Below are positions 9,951-21,719 of a stretch of 64,000 nucleotides of DNA, in pieces (positions within the stretch are counted from its first letter, which is position 1; each line of letters opens with the position of its first letter). Below the pieces are notes generated by a model, which saw only the letters and a program-made list of their open reading frames with translations, was not told the DNA's origin and made no database searches. This stretch comes from Sipunculus nudus (Eukaryota > Annelida > Sipuncula > Golfingiida > Sipunculidae), in the NCBI GenBank assembly GCA_026874595.1, contig CM049308.1, positions 70,466,624-70,530,623 on the forward strand, read 5' to 3'. A program made the position numbers and the translations under genes.

Positions 9951-12900
9951 AGCCCTCAGCACATAGGCTGATGGGCTATTGTCGTCACCCAAGCTGTCCG
10001 TCTGTCCGTCTGTCTGTCTGTCCGTCTGGCGTCCGGCCGTCCCATGTCTGTTAACTCTTATCTTGTGAGCAGGATATCTCTAGAAGGATACACCGCTGGA
10101 ATTTTATTTCATCACTGAAGATGTATATCGATAAAATCTTGGTCAAGTTGGAAGATGGGTGACCTGACCCATTTTTCTACATTTTAGAGCTGATTATAGA
10201 AAAACACTCAGAAGCTTATATCTCAGGAACCATTGTGTGGATTTTCACAAAACTTTCTATGATCATTGGGACTGATGGTCTGTATGTGCTGCACAATGTT
10301 GGTGGCACCACCTGCAATTTCTGATTTTTTAATCAATTTTTATCGGATTTTTCAATTTTGGCCTTGTGAGCGGAATATCTCTAAAAGGATTCACCGTTGG
10401 AATTTTATTTCATCAGTGAAGATGTATATCAACAAAATGTTGGTCAAGTTCAAAGATGGGTGACCTTGACCTATTTTTCTTTGTTTAAGAGCTGATTATA
10501 CAAAAACACTCAGAAGCTATATCTCAGGAACCATTGTGTGGATTTTCACAAAACTTACTATGATCATTTGGAATGATGGTCTGTGTGTCCTGCACAATTT
10601 TGGTGGCACCACCTACAATTTCTGATTTTTAGCTCAGCTGACTATAAGTCATCTGAGCTAAAGTCGTGGTACATTGTCCGTCATCCGTCTGTCCATCCGT
10701 CTGTCCAGATGTCCGTCCGTATGACTGGCACGTTTCGACACCATTGGACCTACGTATCTGAAATTTGCCATACAGTTAGATGTCCATGCCGAAAATTGGG
10801 TCAATAGGACTTCGTTCCTTTAGATATTAAAGAAAAACCTCAATTTTAGCTCAGCTGACTATAAGTCATCCAGCTATTGTCGTGGTCCATTGTCCGTTGT
10901 CCGTCCATCTGTCCATCTTGCCGTCCGTCTGTCTGTCCTTCCGTCCATCCGTAGATGTGGCACGTTTTGAAACTGTAAGACCTAGGAATCCAAAATTCAG
11001 CGTAATGTTAGATGTCCCCAAGATCTCATACCAAGCCGAAAACTGGGTCTTTGCGACTTCGTTCCTTTTAGAAATTAAGGAAAAACCTCAATTTTTTTAT
11101 TAAAAACCTATTTTCACACTTCAGGACGGCCTCATATCAAAATCACTCATCAGTTTTTCCTCATATTTACCATAAATATTCCTCTATATATTTCCTATGT
11201 ACATGCCAGAAATTATGTCTGTATTATATAATTTTAAAAAAGTTAGGGGCCCAAACATAATGCATTTTGTAAAAAATCAGGAAAGATATTTGTTCACTTA
11301 ACACAAAACATGTTAAAGCTATGGACTTTTCTTCCAGTAATATAACTAATATACCCAAAATTAGATCAAAATCTTTTAAATTTTTTAAAATATCAACAAA
11401 AATAAAAAATTGGTACCTTAAATTTTGCCCAACTTTGACCATGGCACGTTTTTTCCTGAAAGTACTGTGGATTTAAATTTCACAGCATGTTTTTGTTAGG
11501 ATGTCTGTTAACACCAAAATTTGAATCCAGTTGATCAAAAACTGTAGATTTTATTCAAGTTTTCAAGTTATATTGTTTACATCTTGCAAGAAATCAGCTC
11601 CCCAGCTTCAGCTCTCAGTTCCTAAAATTTGGTATACAATTAGATGTCTCCAAAATCCCCTACCATGCCAAGAATTTGGTCACTATGACTTAATACCTTC
11701 GAGATATTAATGAAAAATTTCATTTTTCCATTAAAAACCCATTGTTACACTTCAAGACTGCCTAATATCAAAACCACTGATCTGACTGTAATCATATATA
11801 ATATACATATTTTTCTATACATTTTCTATGCACATGCTAAAAATGATGTCAGTATTGCGTAATTGTTTTAAGTTATGGGCCCAAACATAATACATTTTGT
11901 AAAAAATCAAGAAATATATTTACTCCCTTAACAAGGGGATTGCTGAAGCTAGAGATTTTTTGTCAGGGATGTAACATTAATTAATCAAGATTCAATTGAA
12001 TACCCAAAATTAGTTCTGAATTTTTCAAATTCTATAAATTATTAGTATAATATAAAATTAGTACCTTAAATTTTGCCCAACTTTGACCATGGCACGTTTG
12101 TTTCCTGTGAGCACTGTTGATATAATTTTCATATCATGCACACATAAGGATTTCAGCTTTGTAGTTTAGAAAGCTGAAAGAAATTGGCCAAAAATTGTAG
12201 CTTTTGTTAATGTTTTTATGATACCATGTCAGACCTTGGCTCTCTCCAGCCCCTCTTGAGTCACCTGTATGACCTTGTTGAACTTTCAGCAAATTATGCA
12301 CGCTTGAGGCGAAACATACACAGGGGCAGCCAGGCAGCTTAAGGACAGCCACAGTTGATCCAGGTGTCCAACCCAACTCATCTAGTAGTTTTGACCAACA
12401 ACATAACAATAAACAATAAATTAATAAATTTTTATTGTTTTTTAAAAACAAATTAAAGAAAAATAGAAAAGGGAATTTGTTAGTGTATAATAAAAGGAAA
12501 TTAACTTGCAGTTACTGATGATATAAGAATCTTGTATTGATGGATAGAATGTCACATATTCCAAATAACACCATGCAGTCACATATGGTTTTTTTCAAGT
12601 TCAATTTTAATGATAAAAAAGTAAATCATATTATTCTTTACTAATCATTAGGGATCATATGAAGGAAATTAATGATAGACAAAGATGCAGTTGATAATAT
12701 TAATCTAGATTCTACTGTGTCTAGTGTGTACATTGATGTGAAATTAGTCCAAAATGAATATATTACATTTATTTTTTTATTTAATATAAATAAAAGCCAT
12801 AAAACCAGATACTTATGATCATTATTTAAATGTGTGAATTTGGTATATTCTGGATTCTCAACATCATTGTTTGGTGAAAACTGAATAAATACCAGACATG

Positions 12901-13745
12901 GTGCGAATACTTTGCAATTGTATTTAAATATGAATATGAATATGTACTCCATTATAAATTCTTTTGCATAAAGAATGGGAATTCAGGTAAAAATGAAAGT
13001 ATATGAATACCAGTGAAAATACTTTCAAAATGTATTCATGAATGCATTCATGAATATATTCTATAATATTATTTCAATAATCATTTCAGTTATATTTTAT
13101 TTTAAAAAATCATATGATTTTCTTATTATTTTTTTAAAATAAAAATTATATTGGCACAATATTTGTTATTAAATTTTAATAAATAATTAAACTTTTATAA
13201 TATGTGCTGCTTATAAGTTATATGGCCAAGTCAAAATCTGTGTGACAATAGCACTCCATTTGTTAAAAAAATAAATGAAATCAATCCTCTTCCCTGTCTC
13301 CAAAGATACTATCAAAATCATACATAAGCTAAACACCAACAACTCATAATAAAGCTAATATTTATTACCACACAAAACAAGCATGTGCCTCTTTCCCAAA
13401 GCATATTTTTTATCATATATAACAGCTGAGCGCAGTGACCCATGGGTCCCTTGTTTTATGAATTTTTATCGGATTTTTCAATTTTGGCCTTTTGTGCAGG
13501 ATATCTCCAAAGGTATTCAACACATGAACTTCATTTCTTCAGTGCTATTGCATGATATTTACAAAAGCTTGGTCAAGTTCAAAGATAGGTGATCTTGACA
13601 AGTTTTTCAAGGTCACAGAGCTTAGTATAGAAAAAAACTTAGGCGCATATTTCTCAGGAAGCATTTGGTGGATTGTTAAGAAACATGGTACATACCTCTC
13701 CAATTTAAATTTATAACTGATTATCAGCTTTTGCTAATATTCTAG
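9951..13745 (+). mobile_element. RC-C rolling-circle element inserted in RC-D, itself interrupted
   Basis: Starts TAGCCCTCAGC...GCTGATGGGCTA (a 5' hairpin) followed by a GTCC/GTCT microsatellite (9995-10050). Repeats of about 300 bp start near 10070 and 10360. The 3' end is a weak TCAGC/GCT stem plus ATATTCTAG (13737-13745) before T. The inverse copy at 16308-17323 shows the same two ends and confirms the boundaries. RC-D repeats resume directly after 13746. Confidence 0.65.
10631..13455 (+). mobile_element. RC-A element inserted in RC-C
   Basis: The 5' end is the AGCTCAGCTGACT hairpin at 10631, and a second copy of that 5' end lies at 10848. Both are followed by GTCC-type microsatellite. 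The 3' end is CAGCTGAGC, a GACCCATGGGTC-type stem and CTTGTT (near 13415-13455). The split RC-C repeat reads 'ctgattttt' before and 'ttatgaatttttatcgg' after, matching the continuous copy at 10319-10343, so the insertion fell between Ts. The core holds two diverged ~600-bp repeats (about 10950-11480 and 11600-12130), then 1.3 kb of AT-rich unidentified sequence. Confidence 0.65.
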
Positions 13746-14134
13746 TCTCGGCAATGCAATGCTTACAGATACTGGCCTAATGTTTGGTCTGTGGGCACAT
13801 AATGACCACTTACAGATTGAGTTCACGTTTTGTCCCAGTTGACCTATTTTTGACCATATGACAGATCCTGAACATAGAAAATTTCATGAAAGACAGAAAT
13901 TTTTATAAAAAAATGCACATGTATGGACTTTTTTTCACAATGCCTGCAGATACTGGCCTGATTTTTGGTGAGTTGCTTGATAATGACCCGTTACAGATCG
14001 AGTTTGCATTTTGCCCTTGTTGACCTGCCTTGACCATACGACCAACTCCTGAACTTAAAAAATTTTACAAAATTTAACAAATGTTTCATATTTGCCCCAG
14101 GCGGGGGCATTCGTGTCGTTCCAACACATCTAGT

Positions 14135-15075
14135 TTTCTCTATTTTTGAGACCTCCTTAAGTTGCAGTCATCTGTTAGCAGGGCACAAATCGTAACGACT
14201 GAACCTAGAATCTTCTTTCCTGACATGCAGGGAGGCCCATGTAAAGTCTCCTTAGAAACCTGTAATTATGTCTCAGTTACCCATAACCTCTGAGCTATGG
14301 GGCTCCAAATAACCCTCCAGAATAATGGAAAATTTGATACAAACGCTCAAATATCTAAACAACTAATGCATTGATCCTCATGATTCTTTGCATGGATATT
14401 GATCATGGAGTGTTTCATCAGTTTCTGCAGATTGGTGGGGCCACCTGCATTTTTTTAAATTTTTTTCTTTATTTTTGAGACTTTAAAAGATGTGGTCCTT
14501 TGGTAACAGGGCACAAATCCTAATAACTGGACCTAGAATGTTCTATCTTAAGATGCAGGAAGGACCATGAAATGTCTTCTTGGAAACCGAAAATAAGGTC
14601 TCTGTTACCCCATTTCCTCTGAGCTATAGGGCTCAGAAGTACTCCCCAGAATAACTAAAAATTTTATACAAAAGCTCCAGTATCTGAATAACTAATATAT
14701 TGAGCAACATGATTCTATGCATAGATATTGGTCATGGAATGATTCATCAGTTTCTGCAGAATGGTGGCGCCACCTGCATTTTAAAAAATTTTACGCATTT
14801 TTACTCAATTTTTTATACCTTAAAAGGTGTTGTTGTCCATTAACCAGGCACAAATTGTAACCATCGGACCTAGAATCGTCTTTCTTCACATCCATGGAGG
14901 TAAATGAATAATCTCTTGGAATCCTGAAATTAGTTCTCTGTTACCCATATCCTCCGAGCTAAGCTTCGGTTAAATGGGGATACCACCTACACAATTTGGC
15001 ATTCAGATGAATAAAATTCCTTTTGTGAATGTTTATTTAGTCAGCTGAGCGTCATGACCCCATGGGTAACTTGTC
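14135..15075 (+). mobile_element. RC-A core units with 3' end
   Basis: Nearly three RC-A repeat units ('ggcacaaatcgtaacgactg'-type phrase, with GGTGGCGCCACC at 14763), then the 3' terminus GTCAGCTGAGCGTCATGACC, a CCCATGGG-type stem and ACTTGT. The 5' part is cut off by the RC-D insertion. Confidence 0.65.
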
Positions 15076-15879
15076 CTTTGTTTCTTGTTGCTGAAAGGAA
15101 ATAGTTTAAGTTTGAAAATGTTGGCTTAAGAAACCACCAGGATAAACTATACTTTATATGTAATCACAAACTAGTTAAAGTAAAATGGATACAATATGTC
15201 AAATGCAAGATAGATAACTTGTTTAACAAGTGGCCCATGGGCCATGACGCTCAGCTGAATTCAAGGAGCCTTGAAAAATGGGCAAAAGACTCCCAGAGTG
15301 CTCAAATCATGCATTCTGCCAAAAGCCCTTAGATATAGGTTACAGTGACCTTATTCTACATGCAGCAGCTAACATTTATGGCTAACGGACTAATTAAATG
15401 TAAAAATCAAGTTCTTTTACACAGCTTGCAGAAAATGGGTCAGATTGACATTTCAGGTTTCCAGGGAGTTTTTTAGGGTCCTCCCTGAAAGTCATGTATG
15501 AGGATTTTAGGCCAAATGGATAAAATTTGTGCCCCATCTGACTCAATTAAAAATCATGTTTTCTCCCCTAATTTGCAAAATATAGTTAACCATGACCTAG
15601 TTTCAAGTTTCCTAGGATATTTTTCATGAAACTCCAGGGATTTAAAGTTAGAAGATTCTAGGCCCAACATTCATGATTTGGGGCCTGTTAATGGACAGCT
15701 GCTTCATTTTAAGTTCTCAAAAAAAGACATAAAAATGTGTAAAAAATTTGAAACTAGAATGGCTTTGTTTCTGCAGTGCAAAACTGTTCTATGTCTCCCC
15801 CAGCCATGGGCCATCCCAATACATTAGGGGTAAAATATGCAATATCTCAAAACAATGAATCTAGATTTCAGCAAATTAG

Positions 15880-17850
15880 ATATTGAAGGTCAAGGTCACT
15901 GCTTTTCAAACTCTGATGACATTTTGGCAGAAAGAACTGGTGTGTAAAATTTGAAGAAAAAGTCTTAAGTACTTCCTAAGTTATGGGGATCACAATAAAT
16001 TTGACCTTGAAGATAGAGGTCAAGGTCACAGAATTTCAAACACATCCAAGATTTCGGTAGGAACAATAAGTGTTTCAAATTTTGGAGGAAAATTTGCAGC
16101 CCTTCAAAGTTATCTCATCCACAAGACAATAACTATAATTCCGCTGATTTGACCTTGAAGATCCTTATCAGGGTCACCAGGTTTCAAACTCCTCTGAGAA
16201 CTTGGTAGTAACAATTGGTGTACTATATTTGAGAACAAAATTGGAAATACTACAAAATTAATGGGGTTCACAAAAATGTTACATTTCAGCAGATTTGACT
16301 TTGAAGAACTAGAATATCAGCAGAAGCTGACAAAAGCCCTCAGCCAAAAGAATAGTGTTTATAGACAGTAACAAGTACGAAATATTTGTTCTCACATGGA
16401 TGTATATCTGTACATGTCTCAGTTATAAATTTGAACTGGAGAGGTATGTACCATGTTTCATAACAATCACCAAATGCTTCCTGAGAAATAAGCTCCTAAG
16501 TTTTACTCTATTCTAAGCTATGTAACCTTGAAAAGTAGGTCAAGGTCACCCATCCTTAAACATTACCAAGATTTTGTAAATATGCATCAGCACTGAAGAA
16601 ATGAAGTTAATGTGTTGAATACCTTTGGAGACATCCCGCTCACAAGGCCAAAGTTGAAAAATCACGGAAAAATTCATTAAAAATCAGAAATTGTAAGTGG
16701 CGCCCCTTACTTGTGCAGCAGGTACAGACCATCAGTCCTAATGTTCATAGTGAGTCTTGTAAAAATCCACACAATGGTTCCTGAGACATAAGCTGCTAAG
16801 GTTCTAATCGGCTCTAAAACTTAGAAAAATAGGTTAAAGTCACCCATCTTCGAACTTGACTGAGATTTTGTCAATGTACATCTTCACCAAGGAAATAAAA
16901 TTCCTCCAGAGAATCTTTTTAGAGATATCCCCCTCACAAGGCCAAAGTGGAAAAATCCGAGAAAAATTCATTAAAAATCAGAAAACGTAGGTGGCGCCCC
17001 CTTACTTGTGCAGCAGGTTCAGACCATCAGTCCTAATGATCACAGTAAGTTTTGTGAAAATCCACCCAATGGTTCCTGAGAAATAAGCTTCTAGGTGTTT
17101 TTCTATTATCTGCTCTAGACGTAGCAAAATAGGTAAAGGTCACCCATCTTCGAGCTTGACCGAGATTTTGTTGAGACACATCTTCACTGAAGAAATAAAA
17201 TTCTTACAGTGAATCCTTTTAGAGATATCCTGCTAACAAGGTAAAAGTTAACGAACACTGGACGGACAGACGGACAGCTTGGGTGATGACAATAGCCCAT
17301 CAGCCCTTAGGCTGATGGGCTAAAAAAGTCAAGGTCACCAGGTTTCAAACTCCGATGAAATTTTGGTAAGAACAATGAGTGTTTCAACTTTTGGAGGAAA
17401 ATATGCAGCCCTTTAAGAAGTTATCTCATCCACAAGACAATAACTTTCTGCTGATTTGACCTTGTAGATCCTGGTCAATGTCACAAGGTTTCAAAGTCAT
17501 CCAAGAGCTTGGTAGGAACAATTAATTGGTGTACCAAATTTGAGGACAAAATTTGAAATACTTCAGAAGTTATCGTGTTCACAAGACAATAGCTATAATT
17601 CAGCTGATTTGACGTTGATTTTCCTGGTCAAGGTCACCAGGTTTTAAACTTGTCAGAGAACTTGGTAGGGACAATTAGCGAACCAAACTTGAGGACTAAA
17701 TGTGGAATACTTCAAAAGTTATGGGGTTCCCAAAAAATTTCACATTTCTGCAGATTTAACCTTGAAGATGAAGGTCAAGGTCACAGATTTTCGTAATTCT
17801 TTCATGATTTTAGTCGGAACGGATGGAACAGATCATGGTGGAACTTTTAG
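15880..17850 (-). repeat. Sat-G satellite, interrupted by RC-C
   Basis: Repeats on the minus strand of the degenerate type seen at 415-1000. They are marked by TTGACCTTGAAGAT and GGTCAAGGTCACC phrases near 15885, 16000, 16150, 17320, 17455, 17610 and 17755. The array is split at 16308 by the inverted RC-C copy and resumes at about 17324. Confidence 0.6.
16308..17323 (-). mobile_element. RC-C element, inverted copy
   Basis: On the minus strand it starts with the hairpin TAGCCCATCAGCC/GGCTGATGGGCTA (17290-17323) and a GTCC microsatellite. Three ~300-bp repeats follow, and it ends with a TCAGC/GCTGA stem and ATATTCTAG (16310-16330 inverted). It is embedded in Sat-G: 'gatttgactttgaaga' before and 'gtcaaggtcaccagg' after form one continuous Sat-G unit once it is removed. 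Confidence 0.7.
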
Positions 17851-18205
17851 TCAGCTGAGCTAAAACTCTTAAAAAAAAAAAAAAAAAAGGTGGCGCCACC
17901 TGCAGAAACTGATGAAACACTCCATGATAAATATGCATGCAAAGAATCATGGTGATCAATGCATTAGTTGTTCAGATACTTGAGCTTTTGTATCAAATTT
18001 TCCATTATTCTTGGAAGTACCTCGAAACCCCATAGCTCAGAGGATTTGGGTAACAGAGACCTAATTTTAGGTTTCCAAGAAGACATTTCATGGACCTCTC
18101 TGGATGTCGAGTAAGAAGATTCCAGGTCCAGCGGTTATGATTTGTGCTTGGTTAACAGACAGACAGACAGACAGACAGACGGACGACGGACAAAGAGTGA
18201 TAGCT

Positions 18206-19272
18206 AAATTGCAACATTGTCAAAGGTCAGTTCAAGCCAGCCGACATTTTGCAAGCTGTGTTGAGCCACAAAACTCGGCTTACTACTAAAGTCAGCTTTC
18301 TTTCTGTCCAAGCCAGTGGAATTTGTGTGGCTTACTCGGCTCTGAGCTCTAGTTGAAAATGACGACCTATTATACCAAAGCCACTTATCCTGTTGCCAGG
18401 TTATGAAAATAGCATTCAGGGTGAACTGTCATGACTAATATTTCAGATACAATGTTGACTAGAGAATATGAACTAAATTAGATGAAAATACATGCACAAT
18501 GAGTCCAGCTGATTCTTATGCAACAAGAGAATGCTTCCTTAAATTTATTATTATTATTATTATTATGGGGATCCAGATACCTTCAACAATGTTAAATGCA
18601 AAAATGGATTAACCTTCCACCAATAGTTCATCAAAATCTGTGCATAATTTTTAAGTTCTAACAGACAAACCAAACCATGGTATGTTCAACTCTATGGAAG
18701 CAGAAGACCTTGCCACCAAAAGTTTCATAACATAATGCTAGGTGTTTCATCAGTTGAGCAATTCTGAATTGGGACAGAAATAGTGCAAATGAGGATGCTT
18801 TTTGGATTGGTTGATAGCAGGCTTGTACACTGGTTCCTTGATCTATTTTGGCTCTACTTTTGTGATATAGGGTTAGAGCTGGGTGGACTAATATAAACCC
18901 ACACCAGGGTAATCCGCATGTGCCATTTGATGTGGCTCATAGAATCTAGATATATCTAGTGATCTTAACAGCGTTCACATCTTGTTCATTTCATAAGGTA
19001 TATGCCCAAGATTTATTCTATTTTTTTTTACCAAACTCTCTTATTATCATTATACTGTTCATTTAAGACAATGTAGGTATTACAGAAGGAGAATGCACTC
19101 TGAAGTCGAAGCTTGCCGTGAAGTTGTCCCTAGATATTTTATTACCCTGGTCAGACTGGTCTATTGTCCTTTCAGTGTCTTGCCATTATTCTCTACAATA
19201 TATCCCCAAAGTTAGTCCCAGTTTGTAGGTTTTGTAAAGCACCAATGATAAAAAAACTTAATTTTCTTTCAG
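18206..19272. other. intergenic/upstream of SMIM12 exon
   Basis: No gene seen. A short TTA microsatellite sits at about 18541-18565. The stretch should contain part of the SMIM12 5' intron, because the coding exon starts with a splice acceptor, but no upstream exon could be assigned. Confidence 0.5.
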
Positions 19273-19556
19273 GTAATATGTGGCCTATCATCTTCAACTT
19301 CCTACGTATATATGCACCGTATGTGGTGTGGCCAGCTGCGGCTGTGGTGGGTGTCATAGGTTACAATGCAGAGAAGTTGCTGCGTGGTGATGCTGAGACG
19401 CCGTGGGCAGAGAGCACAAAGGACAAGCGAGGAGACAGACAGCTTGTGGAAGCACAAGTGACAGACACCGGTCAAGTTGATAAACTTAAAGACCGGACAT
19501 TTGTACCTAAAACGATTTTTGGAAAAAATGACTTCTCAGGAAAGGTGGAATCTTGA
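19273..19556 (+). CDS. SMIM12: small integral membrane protein 12 (SMIM12), single coding exon
   Basis: Encodes a 92-residue protein from the ATG at 19278. It starts MWPIIFNFLRIYAPYVVWPA, which matches the conserved SMIM12 N-terminus (MWP, then Y-APYV, then a hydrophobic stretch ending V-G-x-x-G-Y). Residues about 12-30 form the one predicted membrane segment. The remainder is charged, with an E-S-x-x-D-K-R-G-D-R-Q-L block and a C-terminal L-K-D-R-x-F-V-P-K motif typical of the family. The family is roughly this size. Function is not established beyond small membrane protein; a mitochondrial location is sometimes suggested but cannot be seen here. The start was chosen because a polypyrimidine tract and AG (19271-19272) precede the exon by 5 bp; in-frame upstream methionines fall in the intron. 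The feature begins at the exon edge and ends at the TGA. The non-coding 5' exon is not located. Confidence 0.9.
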
Positions 19557-20035
19557 TTGTGTTCCCTGCAGAGTATTAGATCAGATATACATGTACTGTT
19601 TATATGCATGATCATATGGAACTGTGGTTTCATGTTTTTGATATGTGGTGTGTATATATATGCATTGAACTTCTCCATTCAGAAGAACATAAATAATATA
19701 TATATATATATATAGTAGGAAATGATCAGAATCATTCAGGGAAATAATAAAAGATAATGATGTAAATTATGATTCCTCTTTTATAATATATAATATATTT
19801 AATTGGAACTTTGTCATTCATAAACATCACCAATCAATAAAAATAGGTATGTTTCAACAATATTGTTTCCCCGACAACTTTAAAGTACATTGTGGTGAAA
19901 CCAAGTTGATCTGTTGTTTCTTATACCATTTCTGTGAAAGATGCCATAGTAGATCACTGTTACCTGTTTGAAATAAGACGTAAATTTTGAAAACTTCACA
20001 TTCATGTTTCATCATTAATGTAAATAAACATTGGT
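19557..20035 (+). other. SMIM12: probable SMIM12 3' UTR
   Basis: Follows the stop codon. It contains a TA microsatellite (about 19698-19714) and two AATAAA signals, at 19836-19841 and 20023-20028. The second is followed by GT-rich sequence typical of a cleavage-site downstream element. Which signal is used cannot be told from sequence alone. Confidence 0.5.
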
Positions 20036-20103
20036 GCTTTGTTGCCTTAATTTTTTTACTTGTTTACCAACCCCCAGTGGTTGTGCAGTATATCTGGCAA
20101 CTT

Positions 20104-20490
20104 TGTAAGGGTACTATGAAGTGCTGTGTGGATTTGTAAGGGTACTATGAAGGGCTATGTGGAGTTGTAAGGGTACAATGAAGTGCCGTGCAGATTTGTA
20201 TGGGTACTAGTAAGTGTTGTGTGGATATTTTAGGGTACTATTAATAAGTGTTGTGTGAATTTGTAAGGGTACTTTTACGTGTTATGTTGATTTGTACCCT
20301 TGGATTTGTTAGGGTACCATTAAATGATTTGTGGATTTTTAAGATTACTGTTAAGTGTTGTGTTGATTTGCAAGCGTAGTATTAAGTGTTGTGTGGATTT
20401 GTAAGGCTACTAAGAAGTACAGTGTGGATTTGAAAGGGAACTATGAAGTACTGTGCAGATTTGTATGGGTACAATTAAGTGTTGTGTGTG
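20104..20490 (+). repeat. 31-32-bp minisatellite
   Basis: About twelve imperfect units with the phrase GTAAGGGTACTATGAAGTG and the linker 'ctgtgtggattt'. Starts lie near 20104, 20135, 20167 and 20198, and so on. Units diverge toward the right end. It lies just past the likely SMIM12 polyadenylation site. Confidence 0.8.
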
Positions 20491-20499
20491 ACAGGTATG

Positions 20500-21145
20500 G
20501 GTGAGTACATTTAAATAAGACTAGGACCATAACAAACATCTGGAGTTCACAGTCTGTGCAAGAAATTAGAGCACAAATATTCAGCTTGGACCCATTTGAG
20601 GTTCTGAAGTGTATTACAGAGCCACAGACCTCTGGCTACCACTCTCTAGTGGACGGAATGCATACCAGCTGCTATGCAGCACTTCATGTGACCTGATGTG
20701 TTCATTGCCTGTCCCTGTGAGATAACCACTGGTTGCACACACAGTTGTTTCAGCCTGCGATGTGTATGTATTGCATCATCACTAGTGACCACAGGTCCAT
20801 CCTGCTGAAAATGTAATACATGTACTTGCATTCCACAATTGTGGGCGTAGCCAGTGATCCATTCACATGGGCATTGGGTCACAACAAGTGCTTTGTCTGC
20901 ACTGTGTCTACTGTATGAACAAAGCACAAAGTATTTCATTTCACAAAGGCCTAGTATGTGACAGTAAATAAAATACAATATTTAGATCAAATGAGGCATT
21001 TTATTGAAGATTGTTGCTTCAGTGGGAACTGAGCTAGCTATCCTACAGTTACTCTCTTCCAAGTTCACCACAACTTAACACTTCATTTTAGGTAGCAGGC
21101 CATTATTTTTTTATTATAAAATAGTTATTTGTAATATGTATGAAT
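20500..21145. other. intergenic between convergent genes
   Basis: No coding signal was recognised. TTTATT at 21000-21005 and 21110-21115 would read AATAAA on the minus strand and could serve the convergent gene ending at 21720. Confidence 0.4.
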
Positions 21146-21149
21146 TTAA

Positions 21150-21648
21150 AGGGGCCAATCACCTATAAAGCTTGTTGAAATAACACAAAAATAGCTTCTT
21201 CTCTTTAAAATAAATTTATACCTGCTAAAACATTGCCCTGAAACCATTTGCTTACTCCCGTAGACAAGTGTTAAAAACAGTGGACCGGGCGCGATCAAAA
21301 GTATCAACATAAACACAGCGCGTGGGACTGTGCATTGCTGAGCCACAACATCTACAATATGAGATGACCTGACTGACTTGTCCATAAAAATGTAAAACAT
21401 GTTCATGCTGGCTGAAAATTTGTGTGTTGCTTCTCACAATCGGACCTTCAGTTACACATCCTTGTTATGGTAAACAGACACACGTGGACTGTGTTTACCA
21501 AAATGCATAGTTATAACAAGGTATTAAACAGTTGATGCAAGGTACTAAGACTCTGTGCTGGTAAGGTTTTGCTGGGAAAATTTGTTTAAAGCAAAACTAA
21601 CTGATATTGAGAAAGAATAGGCATAATATTGTTTCTGATTATGTCCCT
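21150..21648. mobile_element. TTAA-target MITE-like element T1, copy 1
   Basis: Flanked by TTAA on both sides (21146-21149, 21649-21652) with short ends AGGGGCC.../...GTCCCT. A TTAA target is used by piggyBac, Kolobok and Sola3 families; the AGGG-type ends do not decide among them. A diverged second copy spans about 29100-30148, and a 5' fragment is at 27436-27540. It lies about 70 bp past the stop codon of the minus-strand gene, and its boundary creates an ATTAAA signal on that strand (21648-21653). Confidence 0.65.
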
Positions 21649-21719
21649 TTAATCATAACTGATTCAACAAAATAAAAAAAATTAAAAATTGCTTAATAGT
21701 ATACAAGATTTTCTGTGGT

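Larger units (their letters stand above)
9150..14133 (+). mobile_element. RC-D Helitron-like element, interrupted by RC-C
   Basis: Starts TCTATGCCCCCGCC and ends GGCGGGGGCAT..., a small GTGT/ACAC stem and CTAG (14130-14133) followed by T. The subterminal 11-bp ATGCCCCCGCC is perfectly inverted at the 3' end. The core is ~180-bp repeats ('tgcctgcagatattggcctgatttttggtg'-type phrase in shorter variants) at 9240-9950 and again at 13750-14080. The interval 9951-13745 is a later insertion. The right flank (14135 onward, 'ttctctatttttgagacc') and left T-rich flank match the inside of an RC-A unit, so RC-D itself probably landed in an RC-A copy. Confidence 0.65.
15225..18205 (-). mobile_element. inverted RC-A composite with nested Sat-G and RC-C
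   Basis: The minus-strand 3' end lies at 15225-15257 (rc CTTGTT, CCCATGGG stem, CAGCTGAGC). Degenerate RC-A core follows to about 15780, then Sat-G (15880-17850) containing an RC-C copy. At 17851 there is an inverted AGCTCAGCTGAC end. Another inverted RC-A unit (GGTGGCGCCACC at 17889-17900) runs to a GTCT/GTCC microsatellite at 18160-18190. The exact internal order of insertion is partly uncertain. Confidence 0.5.
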
